Assembly (NCBI GenBank): GCA_949358305.1
Contig: OX442315.1
Location: forward strand, 7,776,427-7,840,426
Reading direction: 5' to 3'
DNA length: 64,000 bases
DNA from: Strigamia acuminata
Taxonomy: Eukaryota; Arthropoda; Chilopoda; Geophilomorpha; Linotaeniidae
Below, one piece after another: positions 28,496 to 38,539 of this stretch. The notes below the pieces were generated by a model that saw nothing but the letters and a program-made list of their open reading frames with translations, was not told the origin of the DNA and searched no databases. Each line of letters opens with the position of its first letter. Positions within the stretch are counted from its first letter, which is position 1. A program made the position numbers and the translations under genes.

Positions 28496-30272
28496 TATGA
28501 CGGTTTATAAGTGCTATTTATTAATAACACGGCCGAATTTTAAGTGTTTTTTGCGAAACCCGCATTTGTCAATGCTCCGAGTCGCCACTAGATGGCGCGA
28601 TTATAATTCAGCGGTAAATTCGAATTGCGAGTTAAGAAAACTGGTAAATAAATATAAGAATATATTTATTTGTATGAAACGACACTTTATTAGGATTAAT
28701 ATAAATATATATTAATAATTATTGTTCACACTAAGTGATGGGAATCTCTAGTTCAGCAGAAATGGAGATTTGATAATCCATCGATCAACCGATCGATGTG
28801 ATTGGTGGATCCATTTCCGGTCCTGGGTATCCAGTTCCGGTTGTGGTGTGAATTAGCATATTGCTCCTCCGTATCCACTTCCGGCGATACGGGATTGGAG
28901 GGATTCGTGGAACCCATGTTCCAATTGGTTGATTGGATTAATCTCTAATCCAGTCAGGTTATATAAACCCAAACAACCGGCCATCCAGCAGCTCTGTTTG
29001 ATTATTTTCTGTTTGGTATTGTTACTTAAGAAATATGATTCATTGTTCACGTGGAAGACCGTTTAGTTCTTTGGTTCTTTGTTGATTCGTTCGCAAAGAA
29101 CCGCGGCATGATTCTACCGAATCATGCAACCACCGGCAATTGAAGCCGACGTATTGGATTGTTATGTTGCATACATGTTTCAATTTACGGTCTCGCCGAG
29201 GAGAACCTGCCTTCTGTGCAATTCAGTATCCTCCGGGCAGGACTGAGTGGTCATTTTCGGTATGAACGCATTCCGTAACCGTGAGTAAGCACCGGAACTG
29301 TTGAGAGTTGGTTCCTTCACCTGATGGTGCCAAAGCAGTCTGTTTTACAGTAACCACGAGTAGCACCAAGTGTTTGGCAAGCTGATTCTCATGGTATTCG
29401 GTGCCAAAGTAGTCGGTTTGTTATTAGTACCGCGAAGGGCTAAACTGCTGTGCGGAGCCGCAAGCTATCGACTCCTGTGTACGTGATACCGTCAATCGCT
29501 AGACGAACGACCGTGTTGCGACGCAGGGGACGCTTGATACCGTTCTGCATGGCAAGGCGTATTCTCCATCGACGGCAATTGTGTGTTGCGACGGGAAGTC
29601 TAATATGTTTCTCTTTCTTTGTAAAACAGCAAACAGATCTAACTTGAAGACAAGTTAGATCACCCAAATCAAGAAGATTTGATCACCAATTACACGAAGA
29701 CTCGAGAGAGTAACAAAACAAGTGGATAACAACTTATCAGCGAAATATCTGAATAAAGAACAAACTCACAACACTTATGAATTAAATATAATTCATAATC
29801 GGAATATTGATAAGTAAATGAACACATTTACTTACACCAATATCCAACCTCAGTTGTGGCGGTGCGGACAAAGTCAACCGCAAGGCTCAGATCATTCGAT
29901 TTATCGACGTGCAATAATTTACACAAGCGAACCAAGGAACCAGCGAAGCCGTATCGGACTCCCGGATACAGCCATCCGGCTTAGATGACATCTATAACCA
30001 GGTCGAGCGACGGGGAAACCGCTCCCGCATCTCGGACACGTAACGTTATTATTTTAGGGCCAATCTGCCACTCGATTGTATAGTTTAATAGCCAAGTTAA
30101 CTTGCCAAATATCGGCCTTAAGTCCTATGTATAAACTCAGCTCATTTTCCTATTGTTTACCAACAATAAACTGTCTTGTATTTATCTCTTGTATTATATT
30201 CACTGTGTTATTATATTTGCGATCTATTCCCGGTACCATTGTTAAATGGGAGTTGTGGTCGTCACCGTCACA
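28496..30272 (+). repeat. E0 5' LTR, 1777 bp, with TA...CA ends
   Basis: It starts TATGACGG and ends CCGTCACA, so the inverted ends match TGTGACGG except for A in place of G at base 2. Both LTRs carry the same change. A possible TATA stretch (ttatataaacc) is near 28958-28968. The repeat is unusually long. Small ORFs in it are identical in both LTRs and are not called as genes. Confidence 0.94.
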
Positions 30273-30274
30273 CG

Positions 30275-30293
30275 TGGAGGTCCCACCGAGATT
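30275..30293 (+). other. E0 primer binding site, tRNA-Gln
   Basis: The sequence tggaggtcccaccgagatt begins 2 nt after the LTR. It is fully complementary to the 3' end of an animal tRNA-Gln as I remember it (…aatctcggtgggacct plus CCA). Confidence 0.8.
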
Positions 30294-31099
30294 AGGTTGC
30301 AATTAATTCGATTGAATTGTAAAAGTGAATTTTTTTGAGATAAATAAGGCTAAAAAATTTGTAAATAAATTTTACAAATTGCAGTTTTAGAAAGTACATT
30401 CTGTTTTCTCGAAAAAAATGAATAATACAATTCTGGACGAAGGAATTGCAACCAGGAATTCTAAATCTATCACACGATGGTTGAGATAGATTTAATCGAA
30501 GTATTTAAAAACTAAAGCTTCGGAGAATTTGATGGATATAAAACACAGAATAGTTATATTTTGATATTTACTTTATTTTTCCGTGAAAAAGTAAAAGTAA
30601 GACAAGTTTAAACATGTTTAACGAATCGCAAGACAAAGAAAACTTGCAGAATATGGAACTTCAAAGTAAAATCCAGTATTAAGGAGAAGATATAATAATT
30701 GGAAACAATTGACAAAGGTTGAAAGTGAATTTATTTTATTTTTATGAATATATAATTTTGGGAATATTTACAAATAATCTCTCGAAGGAATTTTATTTTA
30801 TCGGTAAAGACTAAAAGTCGAAAAGAACGGACTTAGTAGAGAACTGATGACGAAAATGATACGTTCGTTATACAATCAGTTGATAACGAACCAGCCAATC
30901 AGGAACTAGGTGATCTAAGGATCCCCAGCCCCTTGCTATTAAAGGAGAGCCAGATCAGATTGAGATCATTCGCTTCCAGACCAGACCAGCAGACGTGTTT
31001 CAGTAACCATCCTGACTGCGCCATCCGATTCTAGTTACGATTCGAAGTTTTCCACCGCTAAAATAGTAAAAAAGACCGATTCAATTATATTTTTATAAA
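30294..31099 (+). other. E0 untranslated leader
   Basis: About 800 bp of AT-rich sequence lies between the PBS and the gag ATG. No long ORF is present. It should hold packaging signals, but none can be pointed out. Confidence 0.6.
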
Positions 31100-33436
31100 A
31101 TGGATCCAAACAATCTTCCTAACGAAGAAAAAGTGGCTGAAGAAAAGGCCGTAGAAGAAATAGTTAGCTTGGATTCAAGTTATGTAAAACTTTGTGACCA
31201 AACGGAAATGATTCCCGATGAACTCACACAGTTTTGTACGCATTACGAACTAGATAGAACTCAGTTCAAAACCATAATCGAAGCTTCTGAATTTGTGACG
31301 AAGCGGGCGTTACGTAACATACGTATTAATCCAACTCCGGAAAAACGAGCAGAACTTTCGAAGGAGAGTTCGGCGAACCATAATTCTGGAAAGGACCCAA
31401 TCCCGTCGCCAAGAGATCTGTCTGAAGAAAACCGATCACGATCTAAAACTCCACAACGTAAGTTGGGGGATCAAGCAAGAATTAAAACTCCGTCGGTTCG
31501 TAACCAAGATATTCGAGAATTATTTCGAATATCAAGCAAGGAATCGCTTGATCAGTCCAGTTTAGGAAATAGAACTCCTCACTCCCGCAACGCCAGTTAC
31601 CACAATACTCCAAGTATTTCGGAGGTAGGAGGATCCAATTTTTCAACTTTTCAACCTGAAAATGCTAAAAAGCAACCCAATCCACATATTTATACGGAGA
31701 ATGGGACGAGACATTTTGCCAAACAAACCCCTAGAGGGCGAGGCAATAAATCCGCCATTCGACGGAAATTATCTCCACTACCATCTCCAGTCTTACCTCA
31801 AACTCGACAAGAACAATTGAGATTAGACGAAGTGGAAAAGGAACGAATTAGGCTGGAAGCAATTAATCAAAAACAGATTAACGACGAAAAGATTCGCCAA
31901 GATAAACTTGAAGGAGAAGTTGTCAATCAAAACGAAGTTCGTAAGTCGATAGACAAAAACGATAAAATTCTAATTAATCAATTACGGGCTCAATGGCGAC
32001 AGGAACACGATGAAAAGTTCCAAAAGCAACAAGATCAATACAATAAGAAGTGGGCGGAAGTGAACAGAATTGAAGACAATCAACGCAAGCGGGAGAAAAC
32101 CTTACAGGAAAGCATCCGGCTAAATCTCGCGGCGTCCACTCGGGCTAGCCATGGTAGTGAACCCCGAGACCAGACAAATCCGTCACGTGCATCTACCGAT
32201 GACATTCCAAGCTCACATTTCTCGGCAGAAAGTTCTACAGAAACTAGACTTCCCTCTGACGGAACTAATATTTCATTTGACTATATTTTGAAAATGCAAC
32301 AAAATATGGCCGCCCAATTCCAAAAACAATTGGATAGTCGAATAGATACATTCGTTCAAACTCAACAAACAACTGGGCCGCAACGATCTAATAATCCAGG
32401 ACCCAGTAAAGTCTTTTTCAAAGGACAAGACCTTCCAGTTTTCGATGGAAAACAGGAAGATATAGATAAATTTTTATCAGTAGCTAAAACTGTAGCTATT
32501 TCAAAGGGATTAACTCTGGACGAAATGGTTAATCAAGGTATTCCCACCTATTTGTCCGGATTAGCCCAACAATGGTATGACGAGAATAAAACCAAGTTTA
32601 CCAACTGGGAAACCTTCGTAGAATTATTTCGTGAAGAATTCGACATGATTCCAACTACTCGACTCCGAAATTTACGAAAAGTAATCCAAGGAGACGATGA
32701 ACCTTTATATGAATTTCTAGTCAGATTCACTAAAGCCCAAGGATCGTATTCCGAAAGAGGAAATGTTGCCACACTTTTCGACAACCTGAATTGGACGAGT
32801 TACAATAGATTAATCGATCGAAATCTGTACAGGAGCGAGTCAGTAGACAAAATCTTTCAATTCGTACGAACGAATAGAGCACTCTTTGAACCCCAAAGAA
32901 TCCGTACAGAGAATTCCAAGGAAATTGATAAAGTGGTATCTAACAACCAGAAGTATTCTAAAGATACCAAAAATATGAGACCTTCGGCTCGATCCACTCA
33001 AATGATGGAAATAGAGCCGGAAGAAGAAATAATGGAAGTCAATGAGTTGACAGAGAATAATGTATCAATGGATAATTTATTATGTGCCATGTCGGAAAAT
33101 CAGACAGGGAAATGTTTTCATTGTAAACAACCAGGTCATTTCAAAAGAGAATGTCCTCTGCTTCCAAAGCGAAAATTTAGCAATAATTTCCCTGGAAATA
33201 ATAATTCCAATAACAATAGCGCTAATCAGCAGCCGAACGAATTTAAGCGACCACGCCAAAATTGGGTAACTGCCGAAGCTATTGATCAAAAAATGGAAGA
33301 GTTAAAAACTGATATGAATAACAGTATGCAAACAACGATAAGTAAGACAGTGTCGGATTTATTTAGTAAATTCTTAGACCCGAAGAACGCTACTACGGCA
33401 CCAATTACTGAAACCCCACCGGTTCCAAAAAACTAG
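31100..33436 (+). CDS. gag: E0 Gag
   Basis: The protein has 778 residues. The N-terminal part is polar, with a Lys/Glu/Gln-rich helical, probably coiled-coil segment at about 230-345 (EVEKERIRLEAINQKQ and similar). The capsid region lies about 440-610 (LPVFDGKQEDIDKFLSVAK, YLSGLAQQWYDENKTKFTNW, FREEFDMIPTTRL, EPLYEFLVRFTKAQ). A single zinc knuckle CFHCKQPGHFKREC begins at residue 672. A second helical segment near the end precedes the slippery codons aaa aac and tag. The start is the first ATG of the frame. Confidence 0.94.
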   Translation: MDPNNLPNEEKVAEEKAVEEIVSLDSSYVKLCDQTEMIPDELTQFCTHYELDRTQFKTIIEASEFVTKRALRNIRINPTPEKRAELSKESSANHNSGKDPIPSPRDLSEENRSRSKTPQRKLGDQARIKTPSVRNQDIRELFRISSKESLDQSSLGNRTPHSRNASYHNTPSISEVGGSNFSTFQPENAKKQPNPHIYTENGTRHFAKQTPRGRGNKSAIRRKLSPLPSPVLPQTRQEQLRLDEVEKERIRLEAINQKQINDEKIRQDKLEGEVVNQNEVRKSIDKNDKILINQLRAQWRQEHDEKFQKQQDQYNKKWAEVNRIEDNQRKREKTLQESIRLNLAASTRASHGSEPRDQTNPSRASTDDIPSSHFSAESSTETRLPSDGTNISFDYILKMQQNMAAQFQKQLDSRIDTFVQTQQTTGPQRSNNPGPSKVFFKGQDLPVFDGKQEDIDKFLSVAKTVAISKGLTLDEMVNQGIPTYLSGLAQQWYDENKTKFTNWETFVELFREEFDMIPTTRLRNLRKVIQGDDEPLYEFLVRFTKAQGSYSERGNVATLFDNLNWTSYNRLIDRNLYRSESVDKIFQFVRTNRALFEPQRIRTENSKEIDKVVSNNQKYSKDTKNMRPSARSTQMMEIEPEEEIMEVNELTENNVSMDNLLCAMSENQTGKCFHCKQPGHFKRECPLLPKRKFSNNFPGNNNSNNNSANQQPNEFKRPRQNWVTAEAIDQKMEELKTDMNNSMQTTISKTVSDLFSKFLDPKNATTAPITETPPVPKN

Positions 33437-33458
33437 TGGCGGGGGTCCTCGAGCCCCC
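33427..33458 (+). promoter_or_regulatory. E0 gag-pol -1 frameshift signal
   Basis: The gag frame ends cca aaa aac tag, so A AAA AAC at 33427-33433 touches the stop. Seven bases later ggggg (33441-33445) can pair with ccccc (33454-33458) around an 8-base loop. The -1 frame is open from 33412 into pol, which has no suitable ATG of its own at the start (its first codon after the gag stop is gtg). Confidence 0.82.
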
Positions 33459-36400
33459 TATTAATAATTCCGAAGGAATTTTACCACCAGACTTGGAACA
33501 AGCACTTTCCGAAACTTTGGATAATTTAACTATTCAAGATAAAGAAATTAAGCGTGCTCGTCCTAACCGGAAGACACGGAAAAGGAACTGGAATTATAAG
33601 TTTAAAATCGCGTCAAATACGCCCTTTTCGGCAGAGGAGACAGCAAACCCGTTCTTGAATTTTCACGACGACCTGTTTTCTCTAGATAAGGGGGACGAAT
33701 CTTTAGCTAGATTGATACAAGATACATCCAATCTTAATATTCGTGATGAATCCACCAGTTCTAGTGGAGGAGTATTCGAGAATTTACAATCAATGATTGA
33801 TAATTTGAATCCCGACTCCAAATCCTCCAGATTTGCGAGATTAAAATCTTACATTAACGAGAATCAGTTAAAACGAAAAGATGGCATCGAACGAATTAAT
33901 AAATTGGGAAATCACATCGACGACCCCCGAATGAAAATTACAATAGGTGGACTCACCTACAATGCTTTGATGGACTCAGGAGCCACACAGTGTTTTATTG
34001 GGTTGCAATTACTAAGTAAAACTTGTGCATCTCCCGATTTCATACAAGATTGTCCAAAACACATGAGAGTTTGTGCAGTTGGAGTTACTCATATTCCACT
34101 AGGACAAATTACTTTGTGTGTACAATGGGCAGATGGAGCAGAATTCACACCAATAAATTTTATCATTTTGGATAATAATGTGTGTGGATTAATTATCGGA
34201 CATAATTTTATGCGCCGAACCAAAATTAATTTAAATCCAGCACGAGCTGTATTTACTTGCGACAGCAAGTCCGACTGGACTGCACCCTACGAAACTGACG
34301 AGTTAAATTGTAATTTAGCTCGAGTACAAGTGTTGACTGACAACGCAACAGCCACACACACGCCAGATAATTGGGAAGAATTGCTGGTAAAGGATTGTGA
34401 CTGTTCAGATGAGGAAAAAAGTAAATTACGCGAAGTAATTGCTAGTGTTAAGAACGTCTTTAGAGATAAAGTCGGATGTACTAACATAATAAAGCATAAG
34501 ATCACCTTTAAAAAGGATGTAACGTGGAAAAAACAACCATTTCGAATGTATAACCCTGCTAAAATAGCCATTATGACTAAATTAGTAGAAGAATTAGAAG
34601 CGGATAATTTGATCGAAAGAGCTACTGGACCTTACATAAGTCATCCAGTGATCGTAGCCAAACCAAATGGTACTTATCGTTTATGTATCGATTATCGGTG
34701 GTTGAATGCAATCACCGAAATTAACGCCATACAAATGCCAAGTATTGATTTGTTACTCCACAATACAAATCAGGCAAAATATTTCACGTCTCTTGACCTT
34801 ACCAAAGGTTATTATCAGGTCGAGATGGACGAGGAAGATAGACAGAAAACAGCCTTTTATACTCCGAAAGGCAATTACCAATTTGTCCGCATGCCTTTTG
34901 GTCTTTGCAATGCGCCGTGTACATTTCAGTTCTTAATGGAACGAGTGATGGGCGAAGCATTATACAAACACGCGTTAGTCTATTTGGACGACGTGATAAT
35001 CTTCTCCACCACTTGGGAGAAACATCTTGAACATATCAAAGATGTGTTGGAAAGACTAGATAAGGCCAACTTATCAGTAAATAAGGAAAAATCAAAATTT
35101 GGAAAAACTACACTCAAATTTTTGGGTCATTTGATAACTCCAACCGGATTAGCACCTGACCCAGACAAGATAGTATCCGTTAGGAAATATCCAACTCCTA
35201 AGAATTCCAAGGATATTCAACGATTTCATGGCTTGTCAAATTTCTTCCGGAAATTTATTCCCGAACATGCAAAAATTGCTAGGCCTCTAACTAGCATGAT
35301 GCATGATAAAGCAGTGTTCGAATGGGGAGAAGAACAAGAGAAAGCTTTTGAAACAATAAAAAATATTTTATGTGACGAAACACAGGTTTTGTTAATGCCA
35401 GATATGATGAAACCATTCGTAATCTTGACAGACGCATCACATGATGGACTTGGTAGTGTGTTATGCCAAGATGTAGAATTCTTCGATGAAGGAAAAAGAG
35501 AAATGATCATGACTCCTAGACCCGTAGCTTATGCTAGTCGAGTCTTACGAGGGGCAGAAGTACGCTACTCAACACCCGAACTCGAGTGTTTAGCAGTAGT
35601 GTGGGCAGTCGACAAATTCCGACCGTATATCGAATATACGACATTTACTTTGGAATCAGACGCCGAAGCATTAAAATGGCTGATGGGAACACCAGAACCA
35701 TCGGGACGATTTGGTCGTTGGGCAATTAAACTTCAATGTGGCGCCTTTAAGATTAAATATCGACGAGGTACCCAGAACCAAGTTGCCGACGCCTTCTCGA
35801 GAGCGCCTTTGGAGATCGAAGACATTCCAGAGAATGATTATTGTGAGCCAATCGAGATTACTCAATTCTGGCCAGAATGGGACGGAAATCGAGAAATTAT
35901 TCGAAGGAATAATAAAGAAGATTGCCAATTTCTAACGAATGTGCAGCTTCATTTCGATTATTCCAAATTATTATACAATACTTTGGAAAAGGGGGAGAAA
36001 ATGGATGAAGCTACAGAAGAAACACTATTTAGTGCTTTAACGGAAGTTTTAAAGGAAGTTCCACCGACTCGAGAAGAAATTATAGAAGCTCAACTAGCCG
36101 ACAAAGAGTGTAGAATAATAATCGATCATCTGAAACGAGATGAAATCGAACAAAGAAAGTTTAAGAAAACTAAAGAATGGATGAAAGCAGTCCAAGGTTA
36201 CCAATTAGATTTTCAAGAAGAAAATGGTAATGAAATGCTGATTTATTTCAAACCAACGTTTGAAGAGGAATTGAATGACTCTGGAAACGGATTTAAAGCT
36301 GTCATTCCACCGTCATTAGTACGAAGAGTACTGTTTGCCTGTCACGGACATCCATTAAGTGGACATGCAGGGATGAGTAAGACGCTCGAACGAGCAAAAC

Positions 36401-37728
36401 TTATATATTACTGGCCGAAGATGAATAAAGATACTCGCAATTACGTCCGAAGTTGTATTCATTGCCAGCAATACAAGCCCTGTCAACATAAAAAGCATAG
36501 AGCGAGTTACACTCCTCATAACATGTCTTACCCGTGGGAAGTAATCTGCATTGATTTAATGGGTCCCAAACCGACAGGAAGAAGCCAATACAGATTTGTA
36601 TTAGTAATTATAGATCAATGTACTAAATGGGTAGAATTATTCCCTTTAAGTAAGGCATCTAGTGAATCTATTGTGAATAGGTTAGGAGAAGTGATTCATA
36701 GATGGGGATACCCAAAGAAAATTGTTAGTGATAACGGGAGCCAATTCATATCCACGATTTATGAAGAGTTTTGTAAAAAACACAACATCAGAATGGCTCA
36801 TGTGAGTCCATATCACGCTCAGGCCAATCCTACGGAAAGGGCCAATAGAGACATCAAAATAATGCTGGCTCTTTATTCAGACATTCACTCCCATTGGCCG
36901 AGATTCTTAAACGAATTTGCATTTGCCTCGAGAACGGCTAAATCAGAAGCTACAGGCGCAACGCCATTCTTATTGAACACAGGAAGAAATGTACCTCTTC
37001 CCTTTGATCCTCGGATCATTCAACATGCAAATGCATTTGACAAGAATAACCCGGAAGAATACGTATATAATTTACTTGGAATTTTACGTCGAGCACATCA
37101 AGAGATGCATTTGCGTATTCAAGCAAATTATGAGAGACACGACAAGATTCACAGAAATAAATTTCACATTTGTGAATATACTGTCGGTGATTTGGTATGG
37201 AAAGCCACTCACATCCTTTCAAATAAAGAGAAAGGAATTACTAAAGGTTTCGCCGAGAAACGAGATGGACCGTGGGAAATTACGGAAGTTTTACCTGGAG
37301 GTGCTTATAAGTTGAGAAAATTAGTTGATGGATCAATAGAACCATCCATAAATACTGATGATCTCTCACCTTATATCCCATCTTACCCGATTGAGACTTG
37401 GACACTCGACCAAAAGAGTGGAAGAGTAGAGAATCACCCAAACCCTGATTGGATGAACGAAAGTTCAACCGTAAATAATTCAAGTGAATTAAATAATCAA
37501 GAATTAGGAAATAATTCTGCTAATATGGAATTAGATCCCGAAGAAGTTACAACACCCGCTTCAAAAGAAAGCGACATCGTAGTTAATAATCCAAAACATG
37601 ATTATAACCTTAGGAAAAGGAAAAGAAGTTGTGAACTTTCACAACTGCAACCTCGTACGAAGCGAATTTCTACGACAGATCAAGAATGCACAACAGATTT
37701 TATACATCTGATTCAAGATCGCCGCTAG
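33436..37728 (+). CDS. pol: E0 Pol: protease, RT, RNase H, integrase
   Basis: It is about 1430 residues, made as a gag-pol fusion by -1 frameshifting. Protease: LMDSGATQC (Asp at about 180). RT: LCIDYRWLN, SLDLTKGYYQVEM, MPFGLCNAPCTFQ, YLDD at about 516-519. RNase H: LTDASHDGLG, STPELECLAVVW, DAFSRAP. Integrase: zinc HHCC (HGHPLSGHAG ... CIHC), catalytic Asp in CIDLMGP, Asp 1099 (SDNGSQF) and Glu 1134 (NPTERANRDIK), the usual D-x34-E spacing, then a GPY/F-like module (KRDGPWEITEVL). All catalytic residues are present. It is related to, but clearly distinct from, the E1-E3 pols. Confidence 0.95.
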   Translation: MAGVLEPPINNSEGILPPDLEQALSETLDNLTIQDKEIKRARPNRKTRKRNWNYKFKIASNTPFSAEETANPFLNFHDDLFSLDKGDESLARLIQDTSNLNIRDESTSSSGGVFENLQSMIDNLNPDSKSSRFARLKSYINENQLKRKDGIERINKLGNHIDDPRMKITIGGLTYNALMDSGATQCFIGLQLLSKTCASPDFIQDCPKHMRVCAVGVTHIPLGQITLCVQWADGAEFTPINFIILDNNVCGLIIGHNFMRRTKINLNPARAVFTCDSKSDWTAPYETDELNCNLARVQVLTDNATATHTPDNWEELLVKDCDCSDEEKSKLREVIASVKNVFRDKVGCTNIIKHKITFKKDVTWKKQPFRMYNPAKIAIMTKLVEELEADNLIERATGPYISHPVIVAKPNGTYRLCIDYRWLNAITEINAIQMPSIDLLLHNTNQAKYFTSLDLTKGYYQVEMDEEDRQKTAFYTPKGNYQFVRMPFGLCNAPCTFQFLMERVMGEALYKHALVYLDDVIIFSTTWEKHLEHIKDVLERLDKANLSVNKEKSKFGKTTLKFLGHLITPTGLAPDPDKIVSVRKYPTPKNSKDIQRFHGLSNFFRKFIPEHAKIARPLTSMMHDKAVFEWGEEQEKAFETIKNILCDETQVLLMPDMMKPFVILTDASHDGLGSVLCQDVEFFDEGKREMIMTPRPVAYASRVLRGAEVRYSTPELECLAVVWAVDKFRPYIEYTTFTLESDAEALKWLMGTPEPSGRFGRWAIKLQCGAFKIKYRRGTQNQVADAFSRAPLEIEDIPENDYCEPIEITQFWPEWDGNREIIRRNNKEDCQFLTNVQLHFDYSKLLYNTLEKGEKMDEATEETLFSALTEVLKEVPPTREEIIEAQLADKECRIIIDHLKRDEIEQRKFKKTKEWMKAVQGYQLDFQEENGNEMLIYFKPTFEEELNDSGNGFKAVIPPSLVRRVLFACHGHPLSGHAGMSKTLERAKLIYYWPKMNKDTRNYVRSCIHCQQYKPCQHKKHRASYTPHNMSYPWEVICIDLMGPKPTGRSQYRFVLVIIDQCTKWVELFPLSKASSESIVNRLGEVIHRWGYPKKIVSDNGSQFISTIYEEFCKKHNIRMAHVSPYHAQANPTERANRDIKIMLALYSDIHSHWPRFLNEFAFASRTAKSEATGATPFLLNTGRNVPLPFDPRIIQHANAFDKNNPEEYVYNLLGILRRAHQEMHLRIQANYERHDKIHRNKFHICEYTVGDLVWKATHILSNKEKGITKGFAEKRDGPWEITEVLPGGAYKLRKLVDGSIEPSINTDDLSPYIPSYPIETWTLDQKSGRVENHPNPDWMNESSTVNNSSELNNQELGNNSANMELDPEEVTTPASKESDIVVNNPKHDYNLRKRKRSCELSQLQPRTKRISTTDQECTTDFIHLIQDRR

Positions 37729-38539
37729 TGATGGCGTATTTTTTTTAAATAAAAATTTAAAAAAGATAAAAAATCGGGTCACTTTTTGACCCACAAATTA
37801 GTCATGGTTAAATCATAAACCTATAGGAGAATAGGGTGAAAATACCCCGGGTAGAGAGTAGAGGATTTGTTCTCTCACAAGCTTCACACACATGTGCGAG
37901 TCAACTTTGACACCTGCGTCGATAGAAAAGTTCGTCGCGATTTCTTTCAAGAAAACCTCGAGATTCGTGGTAAGACTCATGTATTACCAGTAAACTCGGA
38001 AATTATGTGTCAGGACTTAATGTTATAATCCTTTCATGATAGAAAAGGACGAGAGAAAACTTCGGTGATTAATTTCGTCTGAAAGAGACGAACACGTGAC
38101 CTCGGCGTGAAGAAGAAAATTTCTCCTTCGAGAAAATTCGAAATATCATCACGACAGTTCAACGTTTACTAGAGTGTTACGTGTAAGTGATGATAAATTT
38201 AATATATCAAGAGATATTCACGGCTATTTTATATATAAAATTAGGATTTCTACGTTGGCGGAGAACACCTTCGCTAAAAACAACGAGTTTTGTCAATTAG
38301 AAAATCGGCACCACATCATTTTGAATACTTAAGTGGATTCCGGAGATTCCTAGTGTAAGTATTCTAAAGATAATTCTATCGAATATTACGAATAGTAAAA
38401 AAGCCGCACGTAAAATCCCGATATAAAAATATATCGAAACCATCGATAAAGTTGATAAACTTTCACGATAGATGGCGGTATAAATTTTGTTAAATAAATC
38501 GTATTGATAAGATTCTCTATATTATTTTCTCTAGAAAAA
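37729..38539 (+). other. E0 spacer before the third ORF, with donor- and acceptor-like sites
   Basis: AT-rich, no long ORF. Strong 5' splice-site-like sequences occur at about 38178 (cgt | gtaagtgat) and 38355 (agt | gtaagtatt). A 3' splice-site-like sequence, ttattttctctag, ends at 38534, six bases before the ATG of the third ORF. This suggests a spliced subgenomic mRNA, as for the third ORF of E1-E3. The donor actually used cannot be told. Confidence 0.5.
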
